In this document: one piece after another, positions 18,001 to 26,502 of the stretch
How positions within the stretch are numbered: position 1 is the first letter of the stretch
Layout: every line of letters begins with the position of its first letter
Virus record (IMG/VR): IMGVR_UViG_3300030110_003628
Location: 1 to 27,441 of that record
Length of the DNA stretch: 27,441 bases
From: a virus
Reading direction: 5' to 3' (one strand)
The notes under the pieces: model-generated
Told to the model about the DNA's origin: nothing
Databases searched by the model: none
The model's input: only the letters and a program-made list of their open reading frames with translations
Position numbers and translations under genes: made by a program

Positions 18001-21000
18001 GTTTGGTGAATAACCATTCATAGCTTGTACACCATTGTTAGGTGCAGTTGGATCCCAAGCGATAGGTCTATCTAAATATAAAACCCAACTAGTTACATAG
18101 TTTTCTGGTCTTCTACCACCAAATATAATATTTTTCTCATGTTCGTAATCAAGCAAATATCTACGAGTAACAGATGTTATTGTATAGATAGAACCAGTAG
18201 GATCGTTTGACCATCTTATTTGTTTACCTACATCTAAACCATTTACAAAAGTTGCTTCATCAGCGTACTTAGGATTTACAGAGGCGTCACCAACATAAAA
18301 TATTGTAGAGTGAAGACCTGCGTTGCCAGGCACATTCCAACCTACTGAACCAGACTGGCTAAAATTACCAAGAGATGAATAGCCTGTAAGTTGACTATTA
18401 CTAGGTGAACCAGGAGGTTGGTTAAAAAGAGTTGGTTCTAAACCTGTAAAAGCTAGTTCTATTCTTGAAGTGTTTGTCCAGCTTGTAATACCGTTTGCTT
18501 TTTTTCTATAATTAGCGTTGTAACCAGACGAGTTAGGAGCATCACGGTTTATGTATGAATTATTTAAGTTATCTAATTGTGCAGAACCGCTAGTATCGCC
18601 AATAGGAGGGTTTGCAAAATCTAAGTGCCAATCGTTTATATACCAAACATCTTGATAAGTACCATACGCTACAGTAGTGCTTTGATCAACTCTATCACTT
18701 ATTTTTAAAGTACCTTGTTGTCTTGCAAAAGCAGTTGCTTTGTACCAATAAGAACGCAATTCGTTAACGCTATAATGATAATTATTAGGCTGATAACCAA
18801 AGTAAGAAGCAGGTACTCCGTTTTCATGATAACCTATAGCACCAGCAGCAGGATCGATTGCGTAATCATTATGATCACCTACTATAAAATTTGTTACCAC
18901 GCCATCAGAGTGATCATATATAAAGCTTGGTGCTCTGTAATATATTTTTCTTGAATCAAGTATTCTGTATTGAGTGTCAGCGTTTGTAAAAGGGTTTAAA
19001 TGTTTATTTATAATATCATCTTTTAATATTTTTACAAAAAACTTACCATCAAACTCTGGGCTATTTTCAACTTGAACTTTTTGAAGAACAATAGCTGTAC
19101 CAGATTTTATTTGATTATTTGCTGAGTCATATATAAAATTAACATCACTTTCAAAAGTAGGATCTACTGTAAAGTCTATTTGTGTGCCAGCTTGTGGATT
19201 ACCAGTTGAAGCGTCTATTGTAGCTGATATATTAGTAATCCTGTATTTTTTAGTACTTTGCTTAGTAGATGTATTTTTAAACTGAACTTGTATTTCTTCT
19301 TTATCTTTAGATTGTTCTAAAAGTAAATGTATATTATCTAAGCTACTATTAACAAAAGGATCATATCTTATACTGAAAGTGTCTTTTGATTGTAAAGGAA
19401 ATTTATTAGGATCTTGTGTAAAAACATCGTTGTTAGAGTTATCGTGAAACTCTAAACCTAAGTCAAGTTCGTTTCTTTTTATATAATCTGGGGCTTGGTT
19501 TTCTATAGCTAAAATTTTATATCTAGCTTTTTCAGCAACTAAATCATCAGACTCTGTACCTTTTTTTAGTATTAAAAACGTATCTATATCAACTTTATTT
19601 CTATCAGATGAAGCAAATGATAACCAAACATTATCATCTTTAGCATCGTAAAAACGATCTAAAGCTAAGTTGTAAAATTCATTTGCAGTATCTTTAATAT
19701 AAAACTTAAATGTTTTTGCAAAAGATGGTGGATCGTGTTTACACTGAACATAAAGCTTGTTGTAATCATCTGCAAATGCTTTTGATATTTTTTTTATACC
19801 ACTGTTACTACTTAATATAGGTGTTTGCCTACCGTATTCATCTAAGTATATAACTCCAACTTGATAATCTCTTATAGATTTAATTGATTTACCAGGCTCT
19901 CCTTTTTGCTCTGAACCTAGCGCTTGTAAAGAAACACTAAAGTCTGCTGATAGATTATTTAAGTCATAATTCTGTACATAGTTACCGTAAACAAGTCTGT
20001 TACCTGTTATTTCTTGAGCTAAGGCTTTTCTAGGTACTGTATCATAAACTCTTAATAATTGGTTTGAAGGTAAGGTAGCATATATAGTTTCTGATTTAAC
20101 TTCATATTTACCATTTCTTCTAGAGTTATAAATAATGCTTCGCATGTTAGGTACAGTCCAAGCGTTATGATTACCGTTGTAAGGTGAAGTAGCTATGAAA
20201 GGATCATCAGGTCTAAGAGTGTCAACTATGTAAACGTTTGCGGAATTAGACTCTTTATAAAGTATATCTATAGCAACAACATCTTCTGGTATATCTTTTG
20301 TAACAAACTCTTTTACATAAAGCTGAGCTAGTTTGTTAGACATACCTATGTTATAACCTTTTTTAGGATGATAATCAAAGTTACCTGGTAAAAAAGCTAC
20401 TTCAGAAAATGGTGAAAAAGTAGAATATTCTTTGTCTTCATAAACCCATCGATAAGCAAATCTTGGAAACTTAAATTCAAACATTTTTTCTATAGGCTCA
20501 AAAAGATCAATAACAAAAGAAGGTGCTAAATTTGTTACATTATCTAAACCAACAGGCGTTGAGTTAGAAATAGAAACTATAGAAACATCAAAATTTTCTC
20601 CTGCCGTTGTTACACTATCAACTTCAAGCTTAACCTCCCACTCTGTTAAAGGTGTTAAATGCACATTGTCTTCGTAATATCTTAAAACTAAAATATCATT
20701 AACTCTAAAATCATAATAATCACCAGAAGAATAATCTGTAAAAGTTGTTGCGTCTAAAGTAATAGTATCACCAGCTTCATTACCATCAAAATCAATATTA
20801 AGAGTACCAGATATTTTACGGTCAGGATACACAAAATCAAATCTTCTACCATCAGACATTTCTAGTACCGGTGGATATTTAGGTGATTTTTTAATAACTG
20901 TTACGTGATAATCTTCTACTGCTTTATCAGTTACAGCACCATTAACAACTAGCTTAGTTTGATTACTAACGCTCGCTGTACCTTGTATTGATCTAGGTAT

Positions 21001-21765
21001 GTTTATTTTTTTAGGTTCGTTTACATTGTCTGTAAACAATAAAAAGTCATCTAGTATATTTATACCAGTTATTATTTTAGTTGAAAAGTTTAAAACTTTA
21101 TTTTTAGAAGATGTTATATTAACGAATAGTTGAGGTTGGCCAATTAAATAGTTTGCAAAATCAACACCACCACTAGTGCTAACTTCTGTTAAGTCGCCTA
21201 CTGTTATAGTGTTGTTTGCAGGATCTTTACTCAATACGGATAAGCCAACTAAAGCAGTTTCAACAATGTTACCTGATGGCCCTCTTTCTACAAATTCTTT
21301 TACAATATCACCAACTTCAACAGCGTTAAAATTAGCTTGATTAAGCATAGTTATAACACCTGTTGTAGGGTTTATATTACTTTGATATAAATATTTACTA
21401 TGTATATCTATAAAAACTGGTGTAATTGAATTATTTTTATATTTATATATTGCGTCTTTAGTAGAAAAATATGAAAGGCCTGAAGGTAAATTAAAAAGAT
21501 CGAGTACAGGCGCTTCGTGAACAAAGTAATAAATAGAGTTATCTTTTTCGTCAGTAACTTTACCTATACAAACAGAGTCAGATGATATTGATTGACCACT
21601 AATTATTTCATTGCCTAATAAATTTTGTATAACACCAGTGTCAGAACCATCAGAAGTTGCTAACTGAACGTTCATTGCGTCTCTGTATTGACCATTAGGT
21701 ATTATTCTTTCATCAAGGTCTTTATTCATCTTACCTTGATTAAAAGTGTTATTTATTCTAGACAT
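15058..21765 (-). CDS. Very large tail protein (stabilisation/nozzle-like) with C-terminal Ig-like repeats
   Basis: This 2235-aa protein opens with an N-terminus (MNKDLDERIIPNGQYRDAMN, then QNLLGN) that I recognise from large structural proteins called tail stabilisation proteins in crAss-like phages, and from related marine phage proteins. Residues 1 to about 1830 are beta-rich with many aromatic and Asp residues, consistent with a propeller-like tail hub or nozzle. A conserved end of this part includes GWYVEEI and EDKWFGSIRG. From about 1835 to 2225 the protein changes to Thr/Ser/Asn/Pro-rich repeats resembling fibronectin-III or PKD-type Ig-like domains (ATATDSAGNTITSNS, LITDDNGNTLTANSTVDL). 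Phage Ig-like domains often bind surface carbohydrates, so this end may sit at the virion surface. It lies in a tight cluster with the 505-aa gene (3-base gap). Exact tail position is inferred. Confidence 0.75.
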   Translation of the reverse strand: MSRINNTFNQGKMNKDLDERIIPNGQYRDAMNVQLATSDGSDTGVIQNLLGNEIISGQSISSDSVCIGKVTDEKDNSIYYFVHEAPVLDLFNLPSGLSYFSTKDAIYKYKNNSITPVFIDIHSKYLYQSNINPTTGVITMLNQANFNAVEVGDIVKEFVERGPSGNIVETALVGLSVLSKDPANNTITVGDLTEVSTSGGVDFANYLIGQPQLFVNITSSKNKVLNFSTKIITGINILDDFLLFTDNVNEPKKINIPRSIQGTASVSNQTKLVVNGAVTDKAVEDYHVTVIKKSPKYPPVLEMSDGRRFDFVYPDRKISGTLNIDFDGNEAGDTITLDATTFTDYSSGDYYDFRVNDILVLRYYEDNVHLTPLTEWEVKLEVDSVTTAGENFDVSIVSISNSTPVGLDNVTNLAPSFVIDLFEPIEKMFEFKFPRFAYRWVYEDKEYSTFSPFSEVAFLPGNFDYHPKKGYNIGMSNKLAQLYVKEFVTKDIPEDVVAIDILYKESNSANVYIVDTLRPDDPFIATSPYNGNHNAWTVPNMRSIIYNSRRNGKYEVKSETIYATLPSNQLLRVYDTVPRKALAQEITGNRLVYGNYVQNYDLNNLSADFSVSLQALGSEQKGEPGKSIKSIRDYQVGVIYLDEYGRQTPILSSNSGIKKISKAFADDYNKLYVQCKHDPPSFAKTFKFYIKDTANEFYNLALDRFYDAKDDNVWLSFASSDRNKVDIDTFLILKKGTESDDLVAEKARYKILAIENQAPDYIKRNELDLGLEFHDNSNNDVFTQDPNKFPLQSKDTFSIRYDPFVNSSLDNIHLLLEQSKDKEEIQVQFKNTSTKQSTKKYRITNISATIDASTGNPQAGTQIDFTVDPTFESDVNFIYDSANNQIKSGTAIVLQKVQVENSPEFDGKFFVKILKDDIINKHLNPFTNADTQYRILDSRKIYYRAPSFIYDHSDGVVTNFIVGDHNDYAIDPAAGAIGYHENGVPASYFGYQPNNYHYSVNELRSYWYKATAFARQQGTLKISDRVDQSTTVAYGTYQDVWYINDWHLDFANPPIGDTSGSAQLDNLNNSYINRDAPNSSGYNANYRKKANGITSWTNTSRIELAFTGLEPTLFNQPPGSPSNSQLTGYSSLGNFSQSGSVGWNVPGNAGLHSTIFYVGDASVNPKYADEATFVNGLDVGKQIRWSNDPTGSIYTITSVTRRYLLDYEHEKNIIFGGRRPENYVTSWVLYLDRPIAWDPTAPNNGVQAMNGYSPNTDPFAEFEEDGSTPVSPVPSTMWRGISKAQGYDLEIVEPIYDDLEMPKNPSIFETEPKENIDLDLYYEASQEYPVNLNVDNFQDALKIFSTVSLPSYNTTSDLNNGAAAVFLGGITSENKLILTANYWATLDLFDSDVLIFEYENKNINIQIIGDYNLVDTPPGTVQTNSGVNLVNSVAISYKTNIHDSPISLDWYNCYSFANGVESNRVRDTFNAVTIDKGAVVSTTLDDENLYNEDRKTNGLIFSGIYNSIGGVNELNQFVQADKITKDINPSYGSVQKLFSRNTDLIAFCEDRVIKILANKDAVFNADGNPQLTANTNVLGQTIPFVGDYGISQNPESFASESYRAYFTDKQRSAVLRLSMDGLTAISNDGMRDYFGEKLKDSAYLIGSYDANKEEYNLTVRYSNNFKIKTPNDTTVSYDEKVKGWVSFKSFVLENGCSIQNDYFTFNRGRIYKHHVEGVRANEFYGDVVESHVNLVFNQDPSMIKSFNAIMYEGSQGKVQRGSGYTDNNFYGYKSLYNKNGWYVEEISTEKSKGSVLNFLDKEDKWFGSIRGSSTSANDIDLKNFSVQGLGTIKDLEIDIAPYTITPSVISLTNFSNTLNTATIEYSFTPASTTGVFPIINYRVFMSTGSQTPQQITNAITGGLDHDPSISYTITVSANDDASDTNNTHEFYVVAIDGSGQQEASLTETIQALSLPTFSLASPSLQVTLDTATDVEIDLLIPFAQGGSPSYTYTCTYQHSAMANPADVLDPTSGSTSLLPNTTIPVDIIPVPFGPQDITFIATATDSAGNTITSNSIVNAGFFPPLTGGVVANSGSNVTVITTFNINGVPDPNGNVINVLLLGNLTIFANAANGVAPYEAELGFSHGSISPYNNLQYIDYASSTTSYPGGPDYNDLIINTYSQTPSLNVGCPSSTSIANTIVLDTAFSYSSPNPQVNIINVECLITDDNGNTLTANSTVDLTTVNPSTFLGLYPYQ

Positions 21766-21768
21766 ATA

Positions 21769-23286
21769 TTAGTGTTTAATCCACTTAGACTTACCTCTAA
21801 GTATTTGTGTTATTTCTTCTAATTTAATATTTGATAATCTAAGCTTTGCGTTTCGCTTAGTAGCTCTTGCTTCTTTTTTAAATCTAGCAACAACATACTC
21901 AGGTATATTTTTTTTACCAGAAAGTATTGCATGAGCTATATACTTATACATAGCTTCTTCTGCAAACTTATGTATTTTCATTTCATCATCAGTGCCTAAA
22001 CTATCACTTATGTATTTAAGTATTATAGTTTTACCACTAACACTAGAACTAAAATGTATATTGCCTCTTAACTCGTCTATAAAAAAGCTACCGTTTATTT
22101 GAGCGTTTTGCGGATGTATACCATATCTTTCGCCAGCTATCATATCATAAGTTCTATCGTCGTACTTATCTAGATTATCTCTTGCCGTTAAGTTTTTAAA
22201 AGAGTCTCTTGTTGTTGATGTTTTTGGATCTGTTTTTAGTTCACCAGCATCACCATCAAACTCAACAACTATATCATCGATAGTATTTGTTTGTTGAAAC
22301 TCTGTTCCACTACCACCACCAAGCTGAGACCAAACAGTTCTCATTTGTACTACGACAAATAATTTATCGTAATCACGTACACTTATGTTTGTTATTTCTT
22401 TTTCTGTTTCTGTAGCATTACCATCGTCCCAAGTTATTACGGCAATATCAGGATCTGTAACATTTATTTGGTGGTTTGAGTTTACAGTATTATAAGGATT
22501 TGTAAAGTTACTACCAGGCACAGTACTTAGTCCTAACTTTATTATACCGTTTCCATGTATAGGTGTTGAACCTGCAGCAGCAGATGTTGCTTTAGCGGAT
22601 ATTGCTACAGTATTATATGCTGACACATCTATCTCTTGCCAACAAGAATAAGCTCTACTAGCAACAGCGCCTTTATAATAGAAGTTATTTGTAGTTATAG
22701 ATAACTTACCGTTTACAACTTCTATTTTATCTTTTTCAATTGTAAAAGGATAATTAGTAGGATCTGTATAGTGTAAAACACCAAAAGTACCACTTCTGTG
22801 ATTATTTTTTACTGTACTAAAAATCCAAGGTGAGTCTTGTAATGTTGTTTCAAAATCACCATTAACAATTAAATTTTCGTCAGCTTGAAATATATAAGAA
22901 CCATCATCTGTTTGATCTAACTTTAAAGGATTAGAAGTTTTAATAGCAGGATATAAAGGATGCTCAACACCAGCGCTATCTGTAAAAGTCAACTTAACAT
23001 AATTAACGTAGTCATGCGGTATTGGCATTGTTAAAGAAGGTGGTAGCACTATTTCTTGAGATTTAATAGATTTAAAAGTATCAAAAGATAATTCTTGCAA
23101 ACCTCTCATTGCATGAAACTGTACATCTATTTTTCTTGCTTTATCAATAAGTTTGTCATCACCAACGTAAACAACCATAAACTGGCTAATAATATCTTTT
23201 AGTGAAACAAACTGATAACTACCAATATCACTTCCTTCATAATAACTTTTTTGTTGTTCAGATAATCCTAGATAATTTTGTGACAT
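21769..23286 (-). CDS. Neck/tail structural protein with a carbohydrate-binding-module-like insertion
   Basis: This protein has 505 aa. The first 135 residues (VSLKDIISQFMVVYVGDDKL; PPSLTMPIPHDYVNYVKL) and the last 150 (YGIHPQNAQINGSF; TDDEMKIHKFAEEAMYKYIA; LRGKSKWIKH) match a virion protein family I recall from many marine podoviruses and crAss-like phages, usually about 330-350 aa. Between them, about residues 137-346, lies an extra block starting ENLIVNGDFE. That is the characteristic opening of CBM4/9-type jelly-roll modules, and later strands include CWQEIDVSAYNTVAISAKA and DKLFVVVQMRT. The host protein therefore seems to carry an inserted glycan-binding domain. The gene overlaps nothing and sits between the 243-aa and 2235-aa tail genes, spaced by 4 and 3 bases. 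A ring or tail-tube role is inferred. The family length is from memory. Confidence 0.7.
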   Translation of the reverse strand: MSQNYLGLSEQQKSYYEGSDIGSYQFVSLKDIISQFMVVYVGDDKLIDKARKIDVQFHAMRGLQELSFDTFKSIKSQEIVLPPSLTMPIPHDYVNYVKLTFTDSAGVEHPLYPAIKTSNPLKLDQTDDGSYIFQADENLIVNGDFETTLQDSPWIFSTVKNNHRSGTFGVLHYTDPTNYPFTIEKDKIEVVNGKLSITTNNFYYKGAVASRAYSCWQEIDVSAYNTVAISAKATSAAAGSTPIHGNGIIKLGLSTVPGSNFTNPYNTVNSNHQINVTDPDIAVITWDDGNATETEKEITNISVRDYDKLFVVVQMRTVWSQLGGGSGTEFQQTNTIDDIVVEFDGDAGELKTDPKTSTTRDSFKNLTARDNLDKYDDRTYDMIAGERYGIHPQNAQINGSFFIDELRGNIHFSSSVSGKTIILKYISDSLGTDDEMKIHKFAEEAMYKYIAHAILSGKKNIPEYVVARFKKEARATKRNAKLRLSNIKLEEITQILRGKSKWIKH

Positions 23287-23290
23287 TTAT

Positions 23291-24022
23291 TTAAGCTTTT
23301 TGTTGTTGTATTGTTTTTATTTCTTCTTGAGCAGCAACTTGATAAAGAGCAGGATCCATTGTTATACCAGCTAACTGTAGTATTTTAAATACTAATTTAT
23401 TTTCTTCAGAAGGATGTAGCTCAAAGTTTACTACTTTATCAGGATCTGAATCATACAAAGCTTGCTCATTAGCAACTACATAAGGCCAGTTTGGTTTATC
23501 AGGTCTTTTAAAATAAAAAACTCCTGTTGGCGTTATAAATTCGTTATTGTCACCAACAACTCTTAAAACAGAACCTTCATCACTACCTCTAATATTTGCA
23601 ATTGGTCTTTGATTTGAAGGTTTTACTAAAGGACCACTAAATCTTACATCGTTAAAATCAGCTGTGCTTAGTATTTCGCATTTTAAATTGTTAAGATCTA
23701 TTCTGTAAGCTCTATATATATAGTCTGGTAGTATTTTGTTAACACCACCACCACCAGCACCAGTATAAGAATCAATAGCATTTATCCCGTCTTTTCTTTC
23801 AAACACTTGTATTTTTTCTTCTAACATATCGTCAACATCTGAGTATTGACTTTGATTACCAGGTATTCTTTTAAATTGATTTAAATCATAGAAGTATTGC
23901 TCAAATATTTCTAATTGAGCTTGATCAGCAAACAGATTAAACTCTTGAGGTGTTATATAACCTCTTTGTTCTTTATTTGCTATTGCTAATACTTTTTGAT
24001 ATACTGTATCTATTAATATCAT
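23291..24022 (-). CDS. Neck/adaptor-type structural protein
   Basis: This 243-aa protein has a helical N-terminus (QKVLAIANKEQRGYITPQE, then FADQAQLEIFEQYFYDL) that I recall from a widespread small structural family in marine podoviruses and crAss-like phages, next to the large tail genes. The middle holds a Gly-rich loop (TGAGGGGVN) and beta strands with YIYRAYRIDL. The end is helical (NKLVFKILQLAGI) and finishes in a Gln/Lys-rich tail. There are no catalytic residues. Position before the 505- and 2235-aa tail genes fits a head-to-tail adaptor or ring, comparable in place to T7 gp11, though homology to gp11 is not claimed. The start follows a leader of 54 bases containing a GC-rich hairpin, and no Shine-Dalgarno motif is present. 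Confidence 0.65.
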   Translation of the reverse strand: MILIDTVYQKVLAIANKEQRGYITPQEFNLFADQAQLEIFEQYFYDLNQFKRIPGNQSQYSDVDDMLEEKIQVFERKDGINAIDSYTGAGGGGVNKILPDYIYRAYRIDLNNLKCEILSTADFNDVRFSGPLVKPSNQRPIANIRGSDEGSVLRVVGDNNEFITPTGVFYFKRPDKPNWPYVVANEQALYDSDPDKVVNFELHPSEENKLVFKILQLAGITMDPALYQVAAQEEIKTIQQQKA

Positions 24023-24032
24023 ATTTTTTATT

Positions 24033-24070
24033 TGTAGTTGCGATCGCCCCGTAGAGCGACCGCTTCTACA
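24033..24070 (-). promoter_or_regulatory. GC-rich hairpin in the leader of the 243-aa structural gene
   Basis: Read on the minus strand, an outer 5-bp stem (TGTAG/CTACA) encloses a symmetric AA/AA internal loop, then an 8-bp inner stem (GCGGTCGC with GCGATCGC, one G-U pair) and an 8-base loop. It begins 6 bases after the upstream gene's stop and ends 10 bases before the next ATG. No U-tract follows, so it is not a standard terminator. An RNase processing site (as between T7 late genes), mRNA stabiliser or translational control element are options. Confidence 0.6.
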
Positions 24071-24076
24071 GTTTGA

Positions 24077-24886
24077 TTATTTTAATCTTTTTTCTATATT
24101 CGCATATACTTCCATACCTTCATCAGTTTTAAACCAATGAGCTAAAGCTGTATACGGATGTTCATCAAAAGGAACTGTCATTATAGGTCTTTGGTTAGAG
24201 CCCCATAAAAAGTTTCTTTGATCAGAACTTAAATTTATAATTCCAAGCTCTGTTGCTTTAATACCAAAGTTTCTAAGTTGAACATTATCGTCTGTAGCTA
24301 ATTCTAAGAACAAATCAGGATTATTTCTAGCAAATACTAGTAAATCTCTTTTAAGCTCCTTAGAACTCATCCTATCAACCGCTGAGCCTTTTTCTACACG
24401 CATAATAGCTTCTGCCATATCTACATCCATATCTCTAGCTGCTAATATAGCGTCTGCCTGTAATTCTAGTAACTCTAATTGATCTTGAGCTTTTTCTTCA
24501 GGTTTATGCTCGTAAAATAACTTACCGCTATCTGGATGGTACAGTGATAACATTTTTTGCAAAACTGTTTTTTCTTTTTCTACGTATAAAACACCATTTC
24601 TAAATATAATGTGATCTAATCTTTGATCACCTTTCATTTCATCAACAAAACAAGTTTTTTGATTTTGACAGTATTTTAATTCTCTTTCATAACCTTTTTC
24701 TTTATCAAACCAGTATATGTTTGCTGATCTTATCATACGTGATAAAGGTCTTTCGTTTTTTAAAAAATATGTTCTTGGTTTTATTTCCCAAGTTGGTTTT
24801 TTAGGTTCAACTTTTTTTGGTTTTAGTTGTTCTACAACCTGAGGTGTTTCTTCAACTACCTCTTCGATTTTTTGTTTTTTTGCCAT
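24077..24886 (-). CDS. Conserved hypothetical head-associated protein
   Basis: This 269-aa protein starts with a charged, Lys/Glu/Pro-rich tail (about residues 1-35), then a compact domain with WEIKPRTYFLKNERPLSRMI and a pair of Cys six residues apart (YCQNQKTCF). A PTLQ-like segment (VLQKMLSLYHPDSGKLF) and a long helical acidic part (LELLELQADAILAARDMDVD) follow. From memory, similar proteins lie next to the capsid gene in T4-like and podo-type marine phages, without a firm function. The place directly after the capsid gene suggests a head-vertex, decoration or head-completion role. Its leader is nearly all A and T, and a terminator separates it from the capsid gene, so it may have reduced or separately driven transcription. 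Confidence 0.6.
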   Translation of the reverse strand: MAKKQKIEEVVEETPQVVEQLKPKKVEPKKPTWEIKPRTYFLKNERPLSRMIRSANIYWFDKEKGYERELKYCQNQKTCFVDEMKGDQRLDHIIFRNGVLYVEKEKTVLQKMLSLYHPDSGKLFYEHKPEEKAQDQLELLELQADAILAARDMDVDMAEAIMRVEKGSAVDRMSSKELKRDLLVFARNNPDLFLELATDDNVQLRNFGIKATELGIINLSSDQRNFLWGSNQRPIMTVPFDEHPYTALAHWFKTDEGMEVYANIEKRLK

Positions 24887-24907
24887 AATATAATATATAA
24901 TAAAATT

Positions 24908-24942
24908 AATAAAATAAAAGCCGAGGCCGAAGCCTCGACTTT
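24908..24942 (-). terminator. Intrinsic terminator after the major capsid gene
   Basis: On the minus strand, starting 10 bases after the capsid stop, GTCGAGGC pairs with GCCTCGGC (one G-U) around a TTCG tetraloop closed by C-G, with a further three A-T pairs (AAA/TTT) at the base. TTTTATTTTATT follows. Stem 24917-24927 with 24932-24942, loop 24928-24931. C(UUCG)G is an unusually stable tetraloop. This is the classic form of a rho-independent terminator, at the same place as T-phi after gene 10 in T7. Confidence 0.88.
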
Positions 24943-24951
24943 AATAATGAT

Positions 24952-26481
24952 TTACTTCATTAACATGAAATTGTTAGCAGCCTGAGTAATCAAGCATCTT
25001 TCAGTTAAGAAGTGTAATTGCATTGCATCTAAAGCAGATGTAGCAGCACCAACAGAACCAGTAACCCAAGTCTTCATTCTTCGGTCATCAGTTTGTGAAG
25101 CTCTATATCTTACGTGTAAGAAAGGTCTCTTAATGCTAGAACCTACAGTTTGGTCATAAACTGAAGATGTACCAGCAGGAATTAAGATTCCTCTAATCGC
25201 GTTAGATCCAGCGACACTGTTAATACCACCTCTTGTAGCTTTGTCATTTAAGTATCTAAAGTCAGATTTGTAGAAGTCATAAGAACCTCTTCTGAAACCA
25301 GAGAAACCTAAGTTTAATGCCATGTCTTCAGAGTTGTTGAATACACCGTAAGATGTACCACCAGCACCGTAAGAGTTCATTGAAGCTAACATGTCATCTA
25401 TAGCTAAGCTAGTTGATCTGTTAACAAACATCATATACTCTTCAATAGCACCTTGCTTATCAAACTCAGCAAGTATTGCATCGAACTCAGCTAAATCAGT
25501 AGCAGCGTTAGTACCTAAAACACCAGAAGTTACGTTACCTCTAGTTTCGATAGCATCAAATAACCCTTGAGTTCCATGAAGAGCTCCAGAGTAAGTAGCT
25601 GATTGACCTTCTAAGTAGTCATCAACTAAATCGTCTGCACCAACTACTGCACCTGCCATAACATCTGAAGCATCACCACCCATTTTAGACTCAAGCATAG
25701 CCATTTCAATGTAATCAGTGAAACGAGCTCTTGTATCAGCCTCAGCCTTTAAGTACCATAAGTAACCACCTTGTCCGTTTTCAGTAGATATTTCTACCCA
25801 ACCGATTCTAGAAGCGTCAGATCCTGATACTTCGTAGTAATCTTTCATGATGATTGGCTTGTTAGTAAAAGACTTAAATTGTGGTGTATTAGCTTGTCTA
25901 GTGTCAGATCCTTGGTAAGTATCACCTTTTCTAAACTCAGAACCGTAAACGAATACAGTAACAGAGTTAGCACCTTGGTTATCAGTAAACGTAGCGTTTA
26001 GAGTTGCTTTTCCGTAAGGAGCAACTTCGATAACAAGTGAAGTACCAACGTTAGTTTTAGTAACTATACACTTTTCAACACCTTCGCTAGAAGCAACGAT
26101 AACTAAATCGTTAACTCTAATACCGTGGTTGTTGTCAGATAGAGATACACCATCAATATCTTTAGCTAATGTAATTTGACCACCAGCTACTGTACCAGCA
26201 TCACCATCAGTGATTTGTCCAGTATATGATAAATGTAATCTACCTTGTTCAGACCATACTACTTGATCAGCAGTCATAGCCTCTTCTGCCCCGATTTGTG
26301 ATAGGAAACCAGAAATTGTTCTAGGTCCGAAAACCTCAGCTTCTTTTTCCATCAAATCTGGCACGTATTGTTGCGCCCATCCAGCACCGGATGTAGACGC
26401 AAGATCTAAATAGTTTGTTGCTAGTGTCTGCTTAATAGAGCTAGGAACACTGTTTAACAAACTTCCTCCTGTAATTGCCAT
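24952..26481 (-). CDS. Major capsid protein
   Basis: This 509-aa protein is called the major capsid protein from sequence style, position and expression signs. The N-terminal part (LATNYLDLASTSGAGWAQQY, FGPRTISGFLSQIGAEEAM) and the C-terminal part (AIRGILIPAGTSSVYD, then RPFLHVRYRASQTDDRR) match capsid proteins I recall from marine tailed phages, which adopt the HK97 fold. A beta-rich segment near residues 85-190 could be the extended loop or an inserted domain. The upstream gene is scaffold-like and a strong terminator follows. Its GC content is higher than its neighbours (38% and 47% in two 60-base lines counted, versus about 20-32% in two lines of the giant gene), consistent with codon selection for high expression. 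The leader (about 21 bases, A/T-rich) has no Shine-Dalgarno motif. Confidence 0.82.
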   Translation of the reverse strand: MAITGGSLLNSVPSSIKQTLATNYLDLASTSGAGWAQQYVPDLMEKEAEVFGPRTISGFLSQIGAEEAMTADQVVWSEQGRLHLSYTGQITDGDAGTVAGGQITLAKDIDGVSLSDNNHGIRVNDLVIVASSEGVEKCIVTKTNVGTSLVIEVAPYGKATLNATFTDNQGANSVTVFVYGSEFRKGDTYQGSDTRQANTPQFKSFTNKPIIMKDYYEVSGSDASRIGWVEISTENGQGGYLWYLKAEADTRARFTDYIEMAMLESKMGGDASDVMAGAVVGADDLVDDYLEGQSATYSGALHGTQGLFDAIETRGNVTSGVLGTNAATDLAEFDAILAEFDKQGAIEEYMMFVNRSTSLAIDDMLASMNSYGAGGTSYGVFNNSEDMALNLGFSGFRRGSYDFYKSDFRYLNDKATRGGINSVAGSNAIRGILIPAGTSSVYDQTVGSSIKRPFLHVRYRASQTDDRRMKTWVTGSVGAATSALDAMQLHFLTERCLITQAANNFMLMK

Positions 26482-26502
26482 AATTGTAAAATTTTAATTT
26501 TG

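Noticed and set aside
2351-18954. Plus-strand open frames of 60-113 codons at 2351, 3761, 4481, 5250-5532, 10009, 12192, 13763, 14123, 15431, 16552 and 18715
   Set aside because: All lie antisense inside long minus-strand genes with clear protein character. Their translations are low-complexity Leu/Phe/Ser runs typical of shadows in AT-rich DNA, with no domain or start context.
24040-24047. GCGATCGC octamer, the HIP1 palindrome common in cyanobacteria, as a sign of a cyanobacterial host
   Set aside because: It was noticed only here and forms one arm of a hairpin. AT-rich composition and SD-less leaders do not support that host.
24033-24070. The leader hairpin as a tRNA, attachment site or terminator
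   Set aside because: There is no cloverleaf or CCA-like end, no integrase nearby, and no U-tract on the transcribed strand.
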